Shown here one piece after another: positions 17,183 to 27,380 of a stretch of DNA of 64,000 nucleotides. The stretch is from contig PAMD01000003.1 in the NCBI GenBank assembly GCA_002707145.1, positions 46,477 to 110,476 of the forward strand. Reading direction: 5' to 3'. The notes below the pieces were generated by a model, which saw only the letters and a program-made list of their open reading frames with translations, was not told the DNA's origin and searched no databases. The DNA is from Flavobacteriales bacterium. GTDB lineage: Bacteria; Bacteroidota; Bacteroidia; Flavobacteriales; UBA7430. The position numbers and the translations under genes were made by a program. Position 1 is the first letter of the stretch; every line of letters begins with the position of its first letter.

Positions 17183-19459
17183 TTAAAAAGGATAACCCAG
17201 CCCAATGTTAAATTGTGAATTCTTGAAGTTAAGTTGATTCCATCTCCAATTTTCTTTTACTGATGTTTCTCTGAGGGGGAATCCAAAATCAGTTCTTATT
17301 AGAAAATATTTAAAATCATATCTAAAACCAAAACCTACATCAACAGCTATTTGATTTAAAAATGAATTCCATTTAAAATTAGCTTCCTCGAAATTATTAT
17401 TGTTTTGTTTTAATTCCCAAATATTTCCAGCATCAATAAAAAGTGCAGCATTTAGTTTGTTTACTAGTTTGAATCTAAATTCAAAACTGGACAGAAGTTT
17501 TACTCCACCGGTGTACAAAGAATCCGAGGGTTCTAGTCCACCGGTGGGTCTTTTGAAAGCAGCCCAGCCTCGAAGATCATTAGAACCGCCTGCGATGAAT
17601 TTTTTATGAAATGGGGCTTGGTTTGTATTTCCATATGCATAAATTAAACCTGCCATAGATCGAACCGCAATACTTTGTTCAGAACTTATTTCAAAGTAAT
17701 ATCTGTAGTCAAAACTAGTCTTAATATACTGTGAAAAAATTGTTTGATTATTTAATAAATTTACGGTGTAAATAGGCGCTCCATTGTTTTGAAAAATTTC
17801 ATATCCATCCTCATCTACTAATCTTTCTAGATTCAGCGGTCTTACAAAAGTATTTAGTAGATTTCCTGAAGTTTCTAAGTGAAATCTGAAGAAACTATGG
17901 TTTTTAAGTTTATTAATATTTTGGTTATTGAAAGTAAGTGTGTAGGAGCTGGAAGGGATAAGATGATCAGAATAATCTTTAGAAATTAGGTACTCTGAAA
18001 TAGTACTTAAGCTTAATGATCCTTGCTCAAAATTGACATAACTCAGATTGATTAATGATAAATTGTGTTGAAATTTTTTCCTTCTCTTCCACTGATAAGT
18101 ATAGCCTGATTTTAAAGTATTTCTTGTAAATTCCGAACGTTCTTGTTTTTTATATGATATGGAGAATGTTGTTTTTGTTTGGGTGTTTTTATTTCTAAGA
18201 GAACTTAAATCTAATGGGCTAACTAGACTAGGTAAGCTTAAGTTAAGAACGAAGCCATTTTCATTTACATTATTTAAGGTTTTAGATTTGACAAATTTAA
18301 GTCCGAGATTTTCTCCGCCCTTAAATAAATCGTAGTGGTTGATTGCAGCAGCACCCGAAATTCCCTCGTTTAATTCCGGATTAGTTGACAGTTCGGCTTC
18401 TAAACTGTAAGCAAGTTTTTTTCCTGCAGTCAAATAAAGGTGCCCTTCCAATTTTTCTTCCTCTTTTAAAGAGTCAATACTAATAAATTCAAAAAATATT
18501 TTTTTAAAATGTGACAATTCTGATAATGCCTGATAACTTTTGTCCACAATTTTTTTATTGAACAATTGTCCTGAAGATATAAATATTTTTTCCACTAAAC
18601 GGTTATAATTAATCCCTGTGTTGTTTGATATAAAATAGATTCCTTGAAGAAAAGTAGTGTCTTGACTCGCATTAGAAGATAAGTTTTCTAAATGGACAAA
18701 GATATTTTGAATTCGACCTTTTTTATGATTTTTCACGTGATCAATATTGGTATCAATTTTAGGGGGTGGCTTTACGGCCAAATACAAATCTACGACCTTC
18801 TTTTGTTGACTTGTATCTGCTATAAAATAAAGGTATTCTTTGTTGAATTTAAAGTATCCCTCATTTTGAAGGAGAACTGAAATTCGTTCTCTCTCAATTT
18901 CGAGTTGAGAAAGATTGTAAGATTGACCAGTTTTAATCGTAGTGTTTTCTAAAGTTTCAAGAATTCTGGTAGCGATTGGTAGATTGTTTTTTTTGTCTAA
19001 CTCAAAAATATTTACTGTATAATATTCTCCAGTCTCAATATTATATTCGGATTTAATTTTGTTTTTTTTTATCTTTTTATTCAAGACTACTTTAGCATCA
19101 AAATACCCCTTATTTTTGTAGTGTATTTTGATTTGTGAAATGGATTTTTCTGCTAAAATAGAATTAAATATTACGGGAGCTTCTCCAATTCTTTTTAAGT
19201 AATGGTTCTTCTTATTATCTGAGGCTAAGTTATATACCTGTAGGTATAATGGGAGAAACCCCCATATTTTTTTGTTTGTTTTTTGTTTCACTAATTCGTG
19301 GACTTGATGTTTCCTAATTTTCTTACCATTTTCAATAATAATATTTTTAGTTAGAAGATACTGGCCATCATTGAGATGCTTGCTGATATTGCATTGAGAA
19401 AAAAATAGAATGCATGCAAGACTGACGATTAAAAGATGAATTTTTTGTTTAAAATTCAA
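17183..19459 (-). CDS. tamL: TamL-type BamA/TamA-family outer-membrane lipoprotein
   Basis: An outer-membrane protein of the Omp85 superfamily: N-terminal POTRA-like region (about 25-330, including 'YFDAKVVLNKKIKKNK') and a C-terminal 16-strand type barrel ending in Phe ('NIGLGYPF'), with 'GGSNDLRGW' as the conserved barrel motif. A lipobox-like 'LFFSQC' ends a signal peptide, marking the Bacteroidota lipoprotein variant TamL, thought to act with TamB in envelope assembly. No ATG exists near the start: the frame is open upstream without one. TTG at 19459 gives a well-formed lipoprotein signal (MNFKQKIHLLIVSL...) and is preferred; TTG at 19504 is the alternative. tamB is not adjacent. Confidence 0.82.
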   Translation of the reverse strand: MNFKQKIHLLIVSLACILFFSQCNISKHLNDGQYLLTKNIIIENGKKIRKHQVHELVKQKTNKKIWGFLPLYLQVYNLASDNKKNHYLKRIGEAPVIFNSILAEKSISQIKIHYKNKGYFDAKVVLNKKIKKNKIKSEYNIETGEYYTVNIFELDKKNNLPIATRILETLENTTIKTGQSYNLSQLEIERERISVLLQNEGYFKFNKEYLYFIADTSQQKKVVDLYLAVKPPPKIDTNIDHVKNHKKGRIQNIFVHLENLSSNASQDTTFLQGIYFISNNTGINYNRLVEKIFISSGQLFNKKIVDKSYQALSELSHFKKIFFEFISIDSLKEEEKLEGHLYLTAGKKLAYSLEAELSTNPELNEGISGAAAINHYDLFKGGENLGLKFVKSKTLNNVNENGFVLNLSLPSLVSPLDLSSLRNKNTQTKTTFSISYKKQERSEFTRNTLKSGYTYQWKRRKKFQHNLSLINLSYVNFEQGSLSLSTISEYLISKDYSDHLIPSSSYTLTFNNQNINKLKNHSFFRFHLETSGNLLNTFVRPLNLERLVDEDGYEIFQNNGAPIYTVNLLNNQTIFSQYIKTSFDYRYYFEISSEQSIAVRSMAGLIYAYGNTNQAPFHKKFIAGGSNDLRGWAAFKRPTGGLEPSDSLYTGGVKLLSSFEFRFKLVNKLNAALFIDAGNIWELKQNNNNFEEANFKWNSFLNQIAVDVGFGFRYDFKYFLIRTDFGFPLRETSVKENWRWNQLNFKNSQFNIGLGYPF

Positions 19460-19533
19460 ACAAATACACTTTGCAAGTTTATATTTTACTAAAAGATTGT
19501 CCAAGTCCTTTATTTTTTTTTGACCTTTGAGAA

Positions 19534-20292
19534 ATGTTAAGCAAAAATAAGATTAAATTATTAAGAGGACTTCAACGAAAGAAAGTCCGAAAAAGTTCGA
19601 AATTTTATATTGTCGAAGGGCCTAAGTTAGTTGCTGAGATTTTATTCACAGGAGCCGATTGGCATGAACTCTATGCAACTGAAAGTTGGCTTAGATCAAA
19701 TCCAATTCTTGTTAATGATAAACGATTAGTTTTGGTTAATGAAAAAGATTTAGCTCAAATTTCTTCTTTAAAATCACCAAATGAAGTTTTAATGGTTTTA
19801 AAAAAAGACACTGTTCAAGACTTTTCTTTAATAGTTTCTAATCCATTTGTTTTGGCTCTTGATGGGGTAAATGATCCAGGAAATTTAGGAACCATTATTC
19901 GTAATGCTGACTGGTTCGGAGTCTGTCATATTTTGTGTTCTCTTAAGACTGTTGATCAATATAATCCCAAAGTGATTCAATCTGCAATGGGATCTTTTCA
20001 AAGAGTCCAACTTCATTATGGAAATTTAATAGAAATGCTTTCGAATTTTAAAAGTCATACTATTATGGCATGTGATTTATCGGGTACTTCTATCTATGAA
20101 TGTGACTTTAAAGAGCCATTAGTGCTTGTTATGGGGAATGAATCTCATGGTGTTTCTGACATTTTATCTGCTGTGGTTCATCAAAACATAACGATTCCTT
20201 CTTTTTCTCCTACTACAGACTCCTTAAATGTTTCTGTGGCTACTGGAATAGTATTGTCTACTATCAAAGGACAGATTAAACTCAAAAAATAA
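19534..20292 (+). CDS. SpoU/TrmH-family RNA 2'-O-methyltransferase
   Basis: A 252-residue SPOUT methyltransferase that should use S-adenosylmethionine to methylate a ribose in rRNA or tRNA. It has an N-terminal substrate-binding domain ('FYIVEGPKLVAEIL') and the knotted catalytic domain with motif 1 'DGVNDPGNLGTIIRNADWFG', motif 2 'LVMGNESHGV' and motif 3 'IPSFSPTTDSLNVSVATGI', where Pro replaces the more usual Met/Gly spacing. It is divergent from tamL with only about 75 bp between likely starts, an arrangement often seen in the phylum. Exact target nucleotide is not deducible. Confidence 0.9.
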   Translation: MLSKNKIKLLRGLQRKKVRKSSKFYIVEGPKLVAEILFTGADWHELYATESWLRSNPILVNDKRLVLVNEKDLAQISSLKSPNEVLMVLKKDTVQDFSLIVSNPFVLALDGVNDPGNLGTIIRNADWFGVCHILCSLKTVDQYNPKVIQSAMGSFQRVQLHYGNLIEMLSNFKSHTIMACDLSGTSIYECDFKEPLVLVMGNESHGVSDILSAVVHQNITIPSFSPTTDSLNVSVATGIVLSTIKGQIKLKK

Positions 20293-20346
20293 TAATACTT
20301 ATTTTAGTTTATTGATTTATTAATTTAGTTTTGGTAAAAATTTAAT

Positions 20347-20847
20347 ATGATTTCAAGTAAAATTAATAATAAGATTCTGGTTTTAATCATCATTTTTCTG
20401 CTTGTCTTATTTAGGCTTATTCCTCACCCGCCTAATTTTAGCCCTGTTTTAGCAGTATCCATTTTTACTGGAATTAAATTTAAAAATCATTTTTTTGCAT
20501 ACATGATTCCTGTCTTTGCCATGTTTATTTCTGACTTTTTCTTGGGTTTTCATAGTGGTATATTTGTAATATATGGCACACTACTTTTTGCGGCAATATT
20601 GGCTCGTAATTTTAATAAAATCAACATTGCCTCAATTTTTTCTTCCTGCTTATTTTTTCTCACAACAAACTTTCAAGTATGGATAATGAGTGCCTCTTAT
20701 TCCAAAGATATTTCTGGATTTGTAGAGTGTTTTTCTCTCGCAATACCCTTTTTTGGAATGACGCTATTAAGTACTTTATTGTTTAGTTATTCGTTTTTTT
20801 ACGCTTATTCATTCATAACTTCTATTCCAACTTATGAAAAAATTTAA
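20347..20847 (+). CDS. DUF6580-family integral membrane protein (putative transporter component)
   Basis: A 166-residue protein with about five hydrophobic segments and the N-terminal family motif 'FRLIPHPPNFSPVLAVSIFTG', matching DUF6580, a family annotated as putative transport proteins and similar in size and shape to ECF-type S components. The next gene, encoding a secreted beta-propeller, starts 4 bp after the stop (or overlaps by 14 bp if the first ATG is used), so the two are coexpressed. A role in taking up a small vitamin-like ligand is an inference from this pairing. Confidence 0.7.
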   Translation: MISSKINNKILVLIIIFLLVLFRLIPHPPNFSPVLAVSIFTGIKFKNHFFAYMIPVFAMFISDFFLGFHSGIFVIYGTLLFAAILARNFNKINIASIFSSCLFFLTTNFQVWIMSASYSKDISGFVECFSLAIPFFGMTLLSTLLFSYSFFYAYSFITSIPTYEKI

Positions 20848-20851
20848 TCCC

Positions 20852-22015
20852 ATGAAACATCTTTTTATCATTTCTATTTTTTTTTCATTTTCTTTTTTGT
20901 CAGCCCAAAATTATGTAAATCAGGTATTAATTTTAAATGAGGGAGTATATGGTTATGAGGCGCCTGTTTCTGTAGGTTCATATGATCCCCTTACTGAAAA
21001 TTATACTACAGTTGTTGAAATAGATAGTTCTCGATTTGCTTCAGATTTAATAATTGATAGTACTTTTTTTTATGTAGCAGCTGACAATAAAATTTTAAAG
21101 TATCATCTTGATTCTTATGAGTTATTAGCTGAAGTTGCTTTGGAAGGAGTTCGTAAGCTAGCTGTTCATGATGACTATTTGTTTGTTTCTAGAGGTGAAT
21201 TCACTCTTTTTAATTCTTATATACAGGTTTATAACAAATCTGATTTATCTTTCGTGTCAGAATTAGATACCGTAGATGGCCCCAAGGTATCAACAGAAAG
21301 TTTAATTGTTATAGATGACTTAGTTTATGTTGGAATAAATAATGGATTTGAATGGAATAATCAAGAAGGTCTTGTTGGGGTTATTAATGCAAATACATTT
21401 GAATATATATCAGAAATTGATTTAGGTGTTGATGGAAAGAATCCGGACAATATTATGCTTTATGAGAATTATTTATACACTGTTAACAATAAAGATTGGA
21501 CTGGATCATCTATTTCTCAGATCGATCTAGCGTCCGGAGTAGTTTTTACTAAAAATATTTCTGCTGCACCTACCGGATGTGGGACCTCATGTATTAGATC
21601 AGGTAAAATTATATATCAAATTTCACAAGACGTTAAACTTTTTCAGTGGGATCCTGAATTAGTTCAACAAGAAGATAATTCCTCAGAAATTGGATCGTTT
21701 GATAATTTTTATGAGCTTGCTGAAGATGAAACAAATCAAAAGTTTTATGCCAGTTCAACAGATTATATTACCTATGGTAATATTCAAATTTATGATGAAA
21801 ACTATAATTTAGAATCTACATTTACAACCGGAATTTCCCCTGGAACAATTGTATTTGATATCAGACAATCTGTAAGTTTGGAAGAGTTAGAAAATAAAAA
21901 TATATTAACTACAAAATCCGTAATAGATATTTTGGGTAGAGAATATAAACCTGGAGATTTTCGACCTAAAGGAATTTATATTGTAAATGGTCAGAAGGTA
22001 TATTTAAGTAAGTGA
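20852..22015 (+). CDS. Secreted YncE/DUF5074-like beta-propeller protein
   Basis: A 387-residue exported protein: signal peptide MKHLFIISIFFSFSFLSAQ, then repeated propeller blades ('DLIIDSTFFYVAADNKILKY', 'KLAVHDDYLFVSRG', 'ENYLYTVNNKDW'). The opening 'VLILNEGVYGYEAPVSVGSYDP' resembles the first blade of Bacteroidota DUF5074/BtuG-like propellers, which bind cobalamin at the cell surface; this similarity is from memory. The C-terminus ('IDILGREYKPG...KGIYIVNGQKVYLSK' in parts) looks like the second half of a T9SS type A sorting domain without the first 'YPNP' half. The ATG at 20852 is chosen over 20834 for the cleaner signal peptide. Confidence 0.65.
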   Translation: MKHLFIISIFFSFSFLSAQNYVNQVLILNEGVYGYEAPVSVGSYDPLTENYTTVVEIDSSRFASDLIIDSTFFYVAADNKILKYHLDSYELLAEVALEGVRKLAVHDDYLFVSRGEFTLFNSYIQVYNKSDLSFVSELDTVDGPKVSTESLIVIDDLVYVGINNGFEWNNQEGLVGVINANTFEYISEIDLGVDGKNPDNIMLYENYLYTVNNKDWTGSSISQIDLASGVVFTKNISAAPTGCGTSCIRSGKIIYQISQDVKLFQWDPELVQQEDNSSEIGSFDNFYELAEDETNQKFYASSTDYITYGNIQIYDENYNLESTFTTGISPGTIVFDIRQSVSLEELENKNILTTKSVIDILGREYKPGDFRPKGIYIVNGQKVYLSK

Positions 22016-22047
22016 TTATCCTAACTAATTTACTAAATTACTTGCTT

Positions 22048-23598
22048 TTATAACACATTTTTTATTGCTTCGGCGCATCTTTCGCCATCAATAGCAGCAG
22101 AGACTATTCCTCCTGCATATCCAGCGCCTTCCCCACACGGATAAAGATTGTAAACTTGAGGGTGAGAAAGAAGCGTATCATCTCTGGGAATTTTTATAGG
22201 AGACGAGGTTCTGGATTCTACTCCCAAGATATTTGCTTCATTTGTAAAATAACCGTTCATTTTACGGCCAAAAGCCCTAAAGCCTTTCTGTAGCCTAGAT
22301 CCAATCATTTCAGGTAATAACTCGTGTAATGGAGCCGAATTCACTCCAGGAATGTAAGAACAGTCGTTCAGTGTGGGTGAAAGTTTTCCATTTACAAAAT
22401 CAACCATTCTTTGTGCAGGAGCTGATTGGCTTTGACCTCCAGCCAACCATGCCATTTTTTCCATACTCTCTTGGAATCTTAGCCCTGCAAGATTTTTATA
22501 TTTTCTATACTCTATTAGTTCATTAGGTTCAATAGCAACAACCATTCCAGAGTTGGCATATCTTGAGCTTCTTGTAGACGCCGACATTCCATTAACGACA
22601 ACTTCTCCAGGCTTTGTAGCGGAAGGAACTATTTGTCCTCCAGGACACATACAGAATGAAAAAACTCCTTTTCCATTTACCTGTTGAACAAATTTGTAGG
22701 CCGCCGCTGGCAAGTACTTACTCCTTCTATCACAATTATATTGAGCTTGATCTATTATGGGTTGAGGGTGTTCAATTCGAACACCTAGCGCATATGATTT
22801 TGCTTCAATTTCTAGGTTATGACGGTCAAGTAAATGAAAAATGTCTCGTGCAGAATGGCCAGTGGCTAAAATAACGGAATGGCCAGAAATTTTATTTCCA
22901 ATATGATCAATAACTCCCAAAATTTTTTTCCCCTTAAGTACCAAATCTTCTATACGACAATTGAAATGAACTTCTCCACCAGCATTTAAAATATTTTGTC
23001 GCATTTTTGCAATTATCTTAGGAAGTTTATTGGTTCCAATGTGAGGATATGCGTCAATCATAATATCCTGCACAGCTCCATGCCCCACCAATATTTCCAG
23101 AATTCTTTGAACGCTTCCTCGTTTTTTTGATCGTGTATATAGTTTACCATCTGAGTAGGTCCCGGCGCCACCTTCTCCGAAACAATAATTGGAGTCTGGG
23201 TTTACATTGTGTTTATGAATGGCACCTAAATCTTTTCTTCTTTCAATCACATCATTACCTCTTTCTAGAATAATTGGCTTTAGTCCTAACTCTATCAAGC
23301 GAAGAGCAGCAAAAAGCCCTGCGGGCCCAGATCCAACTATAACTATAGGTGTACCATTTGAAACATCTGTGTACTCTCTTTGGTAATTTTTTGGAATGGA
23401 TTTTTCCCCACCTGTAAATATGGAGAGTTTTAGATGAATATTAATTTTCCGAGAACGGGCGTCAATTGAACGCTTCAGAATATGAATATCACTGATCAAT
23501 TGAATATCTATATTTAGATGTTTGGCAGCAACAAATTTGATGTTTTTTTCTTGGGTTGATCCTTTTGGGGATACACTTATGGTGATTTCTTTTTTCAT
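22048..23598 (-). CDS. FAD-dependent dehydrogenase-like protein (COG2509 family)
   Basis: A 516-residue flavoprotein. A small N-terminal domain (about 1-85) precedes the Rossmann FAD-binding motif 'VIVGSGPAGLFAALRLIELG' and 'ILERGNDVIERRKD'; further on are 'CFGEGGAGTYSDGKL', 'LATGHSARDIF', 'FSFCMCPGGQIVPSAT' and the closing 'YPCGEGAGYAGGI'. These fit the widespread COG2509 family, whose substrate is not known. The stop is 33 bp from the convergent propeller gene, and the start adjoins the porT stop. Confidence 0.85.
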   Translation of the reverse strand: MKKEITISVSPKGSTQEKNIKFVAAKHLNIDIQLISDIHILKRSIDARSRKINIHLKLSIFTGGEKSIPKNYQREYTDVSNGTPIVIVGSGPAGLFAALRLIELGLKPIILERGNDVIERRKDLGAIHKHNVNPDSNYCFGEGGAGTYSDGKLYTRSKKRGSVQRILEILVGHGAVQDIMIDAYPHIGTNKLPKIIAKMRQNILNAGGEVHFNCRIEDLVLKGKKILGVIDHIGNKISGHSVILATGHSARDIFHLLDRHNLEIEAKSYALGVRIEHPQPIIDQAQYNCDRRSKYLPAAAYKFVQQVNGKGVFSFCMCPGGQIVPSATKPGEVVVNGMSASTRSSRYANSGMVVAIEPNELIEYRKYKNLAGLRFQESMEKMAWLAGGQSQSAPAQRMVDFVNGKLSPTLNDCSYIPGVNSAPLHELLPEMIGSRLQKGFRAFGRKMNGYFTNEANILGVESRTSSPIKIPRDDTLLSHPQVYNLYPCGEGAGYAGGIVSAAIDGERCAEAIKNVL

Positions 23599-24297
23599 CT
23601 ACTCGAAAGTCAGAGAAATTTGAATTCCTCGGGAATAAAAAGATTCTAGTGAATTTGTGAAAAGTGTTCCATCTTCCACTATTAGGTTTTTTAATCCGTA
23701 GGAATATTTTATTTGCGGAGCGAACTTAAAAAATTCGAAGTAAAAGTCCCAACCTACACCGACTTCAAGTGCTATATTTGTTTTATTAAGCTTGAAAATA
23801 GTTTCATCGATAACATCTTTTTCTGACGCCATATCGACTCCTACATTGGGGCCAAAGAAAACATAAACTCGATGATTATTAATTCGATCTGCTCTAAATT
23901 TAATATGAAAACTAGATTCTACAAACCAAGATTCTACATTTTTATTTACCTCAGATGGTCCATCAAAATCGGGTCGAAATCTATATTTTATGCTTCGTTG
24001 TATGGTTTTAACAGTTAATATATGCCTAAAGTTAAAATTCTTATTTAATCGGATGTCAGGCAGGATGAAAGACACACCAAGGCCCAGGTCATTCTGGGTT
24101 TCTATACTTAGTATATCAGGATTACCGCCAAACCCTGGCTTATATTCGTTGATTAAATTGAAATAGCCAAAGTCCAGAGCCATTCCAAAATGATATTTCT
24201 TATAATCGTAATTACTCAATGAAATTATCTTTTGTTCTTGAGCTATTACGAAAGAAAATGAGAATAAACCTAGGGAAATGAGTAAATATTTTTTCAT
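23599..24297 (-). CDS. porT: PorT, type IX secretion outer-membrane beta-barrel protein
   Basis: A 232-residue outer-membrane beta-barrel with signal peptide [20 protein letters not shown], alternating hydrophobic strands and a terminal aromatic strand ('[10 protein letters not shown]'). Motifs such as '[30 protein letters not shown]' (in parts) and '[20 protein letters not shown]' fit PorT, a core T9SS component. Its ATG overlaps the ubiE stop as ATGA, the ubiE-porT pair well known in Bacteroidota. Presence of PorT agrees with the T9SS-sorted protein at 55.6-58.4 kb. Confidence 0.87.
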   Translation of the reverse strand: MKKYLLISLGLFSFSFVIAQEQKIISLSNYDYKKYHFGMALDFGYFNLINEYKPGFGGNPDILSIETQNDLGLGVSFILPDIRLNKNFNFRHILTVKTIQRSIKYRFRPDFDGPSEVNKNVESWFVESSFHIKFRADRINNHRVYVFFGPNVGVDMASEKDVIDETIFKLNKTNIALEVGVGWDFYFEFFKFAPQIKYSYGLKNLIVEDGTLFTNSLESFYSRGIQISLTFE

Positions 24298-25040
24298 TTT
24301 TCAGCGGTATAAATACTAGCGATACCCAAAGATAAGGGATGGTTTACTGCTTTAGAATATCCACATTTTTCAATGATGATATTGAGTTTTTTCCCATAGG
24401 GAAATGAATCTACTGACGCAGGTAAGTAGGAATAAGCAGAATTGTCATTAGAAATTATTTTCCCTAGGGATGGTAAAATGGATTTGAAATAGAAATTATA
24501 AATTTGCTTAAAAGGAAATACTGAGGGTGAAGAAAATTCTAATATATATAATTTTCCTCCTGGTTTTAATACTCTATTCATTTCAGATAATCCAATTTCG
24601 AGATGTTCAAAATTTCTTACTCCAAAACTAACACATACCGCATCAAAAGAATGGTCTTCAAAAGGCAGGTTTTCAGAGTCTGCTTCTTGAAGTTGAATTA
24701 GATTATCATATCCTTTTGTTTTCATTTTTCTTTTCCCCACATCAAGCATACCAATTGAGATATCGATTCCAGTAATTTTTTTTGGTTTAACTTTTAAAAG
24801 CGCAATAGCTAAATCTCCTGTCCCTGTTGCTACATCTAGAATTAGTTCAGGTTTTTGATTTTCAACAAGTTTGACTAATTTTTTTCTCCAGTAAATGTCA
24901 ATTCCGAGTGATAAAAAATGATTTAGAAAATCATAATTACTTGAAATATTGTTGAACATTTCTGCAATTTGATCTTTTTTAGATTTAGAAGAATCTTTGT
25001 AGGGTCTAACTTTATGTTTCAAGTGTTTTTTATTTTTCAC
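24294..25040 (-). CDS. ubiE: Demethylmenaquinone (ubiquinone/menaquinone) methyltransferase
   Basis: SAM-dependent C-methyltransferase for the last step of menaquinone synthesis. The 248-residue class I fold has motif I '[16 protein letters not shown]', '[18 protein letters not shown]', '[26 protein letters not shown]' (in parts) and '[10 protein letters not shown]'. There is no ATG near the start; GTG at 25040 gives the normal family N-terminus, whose conserved part begins around '[19 protein letters not shown]'. It overlaps porT by 4 bp and is preceded 8 bp upstream by the permease gene. mqnA at 39.9 kb belongs to an upstream branch of the same pathway. Confidence 0.93.
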   Translation of the reverse strand: MKNKKHLKHKVRPYKDSSKSKKDQIAEMFNNISSNYDFLNHFLSLGIDIYWRKKLVKLVENQKPELILDVATGTGDLAIALLKVKPKKITGIDISIGMLDVGKRKMKTKGYDNLIQLQEADSENLPFEDHSFDAVCVSFGVRNFEHLEIGLSEMNRVLKPGGKLYILEFSSPSVFPFKQIYNFYFKSILPSLGKIISNDNSAYSYLPASVDSFPYGKKLNIIIEKCGYSKAVNHPLSLGIASIYTAEK

Positions 25041-25048
25041 AAAAATAC

Positions 25049-27298
25049 TTACTTAATTTCTTTTTTGTTCATTGAGTTAACAAAAAGTATATTTCCTAGC
25101 TTTTCATATCCCTCAAAATAAGAAGTTCCTTTTTTTTGAAGTATTTGCTCATCAAATCCAATCAAAGTGAAGTCGGCGACTGATGATTTATCGTTGATGA
25201 TTGATTTAAAATCGTGTTCCGAATCTTTTTCAATTAAACTAACATTGGAAGGAGAAATAGGCAACCTACCGACACGGATAAGGTCAAGCAATCTTTTCTT
25301 CTCTGTTTCTAGAGTTCCTTCTAAAAATATGGAGAATATCTTGATAGTTGCATTTTCCCAGTCTTTGTGTCCAAGAAGTATGTAGCCTAAAAGGATTTCC
25401 AAATTTGAATCTTGGTAGTCGTCCGCCGAAATCCAAATATGAATTTCTTTGTTGTATCCAAAAGATCTGAAGGTACTACTAAGAATACATACATCGAGAT
25501 CAGTAGCTTTTAAAAGGTAGTGATTTTTAATGATTTGTTCGAGTTTTTCCTTTTTACCTCTTTCAAATTCAAGTACAACAAGGTTATGCCCCTTTCCAGA
25601 GATACTTGCCAACTGGATTACTTGAGCTATGGCTGAGGTATAAGAAGGGCTTATAATAGTATCTAAATATACCTTAGATTTTGACCCTTCTGCCAAATGA
25701 TGAAGTTTTGAGAGTGTTTTTTGTGAAGTGTGATGAGATTCTTTGTCAAGGTAGCCCTCAATAAAATGCATGTGTGTTCCGAAACCATATTTATGAGAAA
25801 TCCATCGCATTAAATCGAAGGTATCTCTTTTTTCTAGAGTTACATCTGTAACGCATATAGCAAATGGTCTCCAATGGTCATCTGCACTGTCGTACTCTCT
25901 TTTACGAACAAAAATTTGAAGTTGTCGACTAAGTTGAAATAAGACTCCTTTAAATAATTTAATAATTCCACCTTGTGAGGTGTTGTATTTACTTATATAT
26001 ATATATATTAATACCATAAAGACTACTGAAATAATAGCATAGGTTGGGTTCATTTTAAACATTAACCAGAAAGAAAGTACAGCGCCTAAAAGAGAAATAT
26101 ACCAACGAGATCGAAACGTTGGACGGTAAGAGGGGTCGGCTGAAAAATGCTCAAGTAAAGAAATTAAGCAAATTGCACTATACGTAACCATAAAGAACAT
26201 AGCAATTACTTCAGCAACCAAGTTGATATCCCCAATTACCACGAAGAAGAAGGCAATAACACAAGAAATAATGGAGGCATTGATGGGCTCAATTGTGTTT
26301 TTCTTATTTTTGGATAACCAGCTGTTTAATGTTAGGGTAGGAAATATTTCGTCTACTCCCAGAGCTTGTAGTGTTCTTGGGGCGACCATAACCGAGCCTA
26401 AGGCAGAGGATATGGCAGCACAGCCCAGACCTATCGGGATTATAGGCCCCCATATTGCAATTCGACTCATAATTAACTGATCTGCCGCTAAGTCCTCTAG
26501 TGAAGCTGACAGAACTAGTTTTAGAGCAACTGCGACATAAACAATAATTCCCACTGCAGTGGCGAGTAAGGTTCCTTTTGGAATTGATTTTTTTGGATCT
26601 TTCAAATCACCAGATAACCCTAGTCCAGCAGCTATTCCTGTAAATGCTGGGAAAATAATTGTAAAAACATAAAAGAAAGAATCTGGATTTCCTACAGAAG
26701 AAATAAAATTGACATCTTCGATGTTGTGCCCCTCAATTGGTTTTCCCATGAAAAACATAATCAGTGAGGCAAATAGAATAACGACCACGTAATAGAGAAG
26801 GTTCATTCCAATATTAGCTCCTTTTGTCAGCATTAAAGTACTCAATAGTAACATCATGAATATCCCTATAAGTTTTTTGTTAAGCATCAAGAAACTGTAG
26901 GGCTCTAGTATGGGGTAAACTTCAAGAAGATATTTTGAAAAGGGCATAAATGCCTCTGCAAAAGCAATAACATAGAATGCAACACTAATTGCTTGAGATA
27001 AAAACAAAGCTATACCTATAGCAGCACCGATATTTAATCCAAAAGACCTAGAGATAATATAGTAAGCTCCGCCTCCCTGTACTTTCCTGTTAGTTGCAAT
27101 CTCAGCGACAGCTAAGGCAGTGGGAATCGTTACTAAATGACCAATAATAATGATCGAAATAGCACCAATAAATCCAGTATGTGCTACCGCATATCCAAAT
27201 CTTAAATACAAGATGGCTCCCAAAATGGTGGAAATTGCAGTCATAAAGACTGGGGCAGTTCCAAAATTCGCTTTCTGTTTGAGTAGTGTATCTGACAT
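25049..27298 (-). CDS. SLC12-like APC-superfamily permease (cation-chloride cotransporter type)
   Basis: A 749-residue inner-membrane permease: about 12 transmembrane helices in the first 430 residues, then a large cytoplasmic domain (about 440-749) that looks like paired alpha/beta folds. The motifs '[21 protein letters not shown]' (in parts), '[13 protein letters not shown]' and '[12 protein letters not shown]'-like '[27 protein letters not shown]' (in parts) are those of SLC12 cation-chloride cotransporters and their bacterial relatives; bacterial substrates are poorly defined. The ATG at 27298 is chosen because the upstream extension begins with TTG and adds a non-conserved stretch. It lies between ubiE and a TrkH channel. 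Confidence 0.8.
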   Translation of the reverse strand: MSDTLLKQKANFGTAPVFMTAISTILGAILYLRFGYAVAHTGFIGAISIIIIGHLVTIPTALAVAEIATNRKVQGGGAYYIISRSFGLNIGAAIGIALFLSQAISVAFYVIAFAEAFMPFSKYLLEVYPILEPYSFLMLNKKLIGIFMMLLLSTLMLTKGANIGMNLLYYVVVILFASLIMFFMGKPIEGHNIEDVNFISSVGNPDSFFYVFTIIFPAFTGIAAGLGLSGDLKDPKKSIPKGTLLATAVGIIVYVAVALKLVLSASLEDLAADQLIMSRIAIWGPIIPIGLGCAAISSALGSVMVAPRTLQALGVDEIFPTLTLNSWLSKNKKNTIEPINASIISCVIAFFFVVIGDINLVAEVIAMFFMVTYSAICLISLLEHFSADPSYRPTFRSRWYISLLGAVLSFWLMFKMNPTYAIISVVFMVLIYIYISKYNTSQGGIIKLFKGVLFQLSRQLQIFVRKREYDSADDHWRPFAICVTDVTLEKRDTFDLMRWISHKYGFGTHMHFIEGYLDKESHHTSQKTLSKLHHLAEGSKSKVYLDTIISPSYTSAIAQVIQLASISGKGHNLVVLEFERGKKEKLEQIIKNHYLLKATDLDVCILSSTFRSFGYNKEIHIWISADDYQDSNLEILLGYILLGHKDWENATIKIFSIFLEGTLETEKKRLLDLIRVGRLPISPSNVSLIEKDSEHDFKSIINDKSSVADFTLIGFDEQILQKKGTSYFEGYEKLGNILFVNSMNKKEIK

Positions 27299-27380
27299 AA
27301 AATGAAATAAATATAACGACACTAATATAATCAATTAGTCTTAAGTCAATGCATTTATAAAATAGCTTTGGTCTGTGAAA

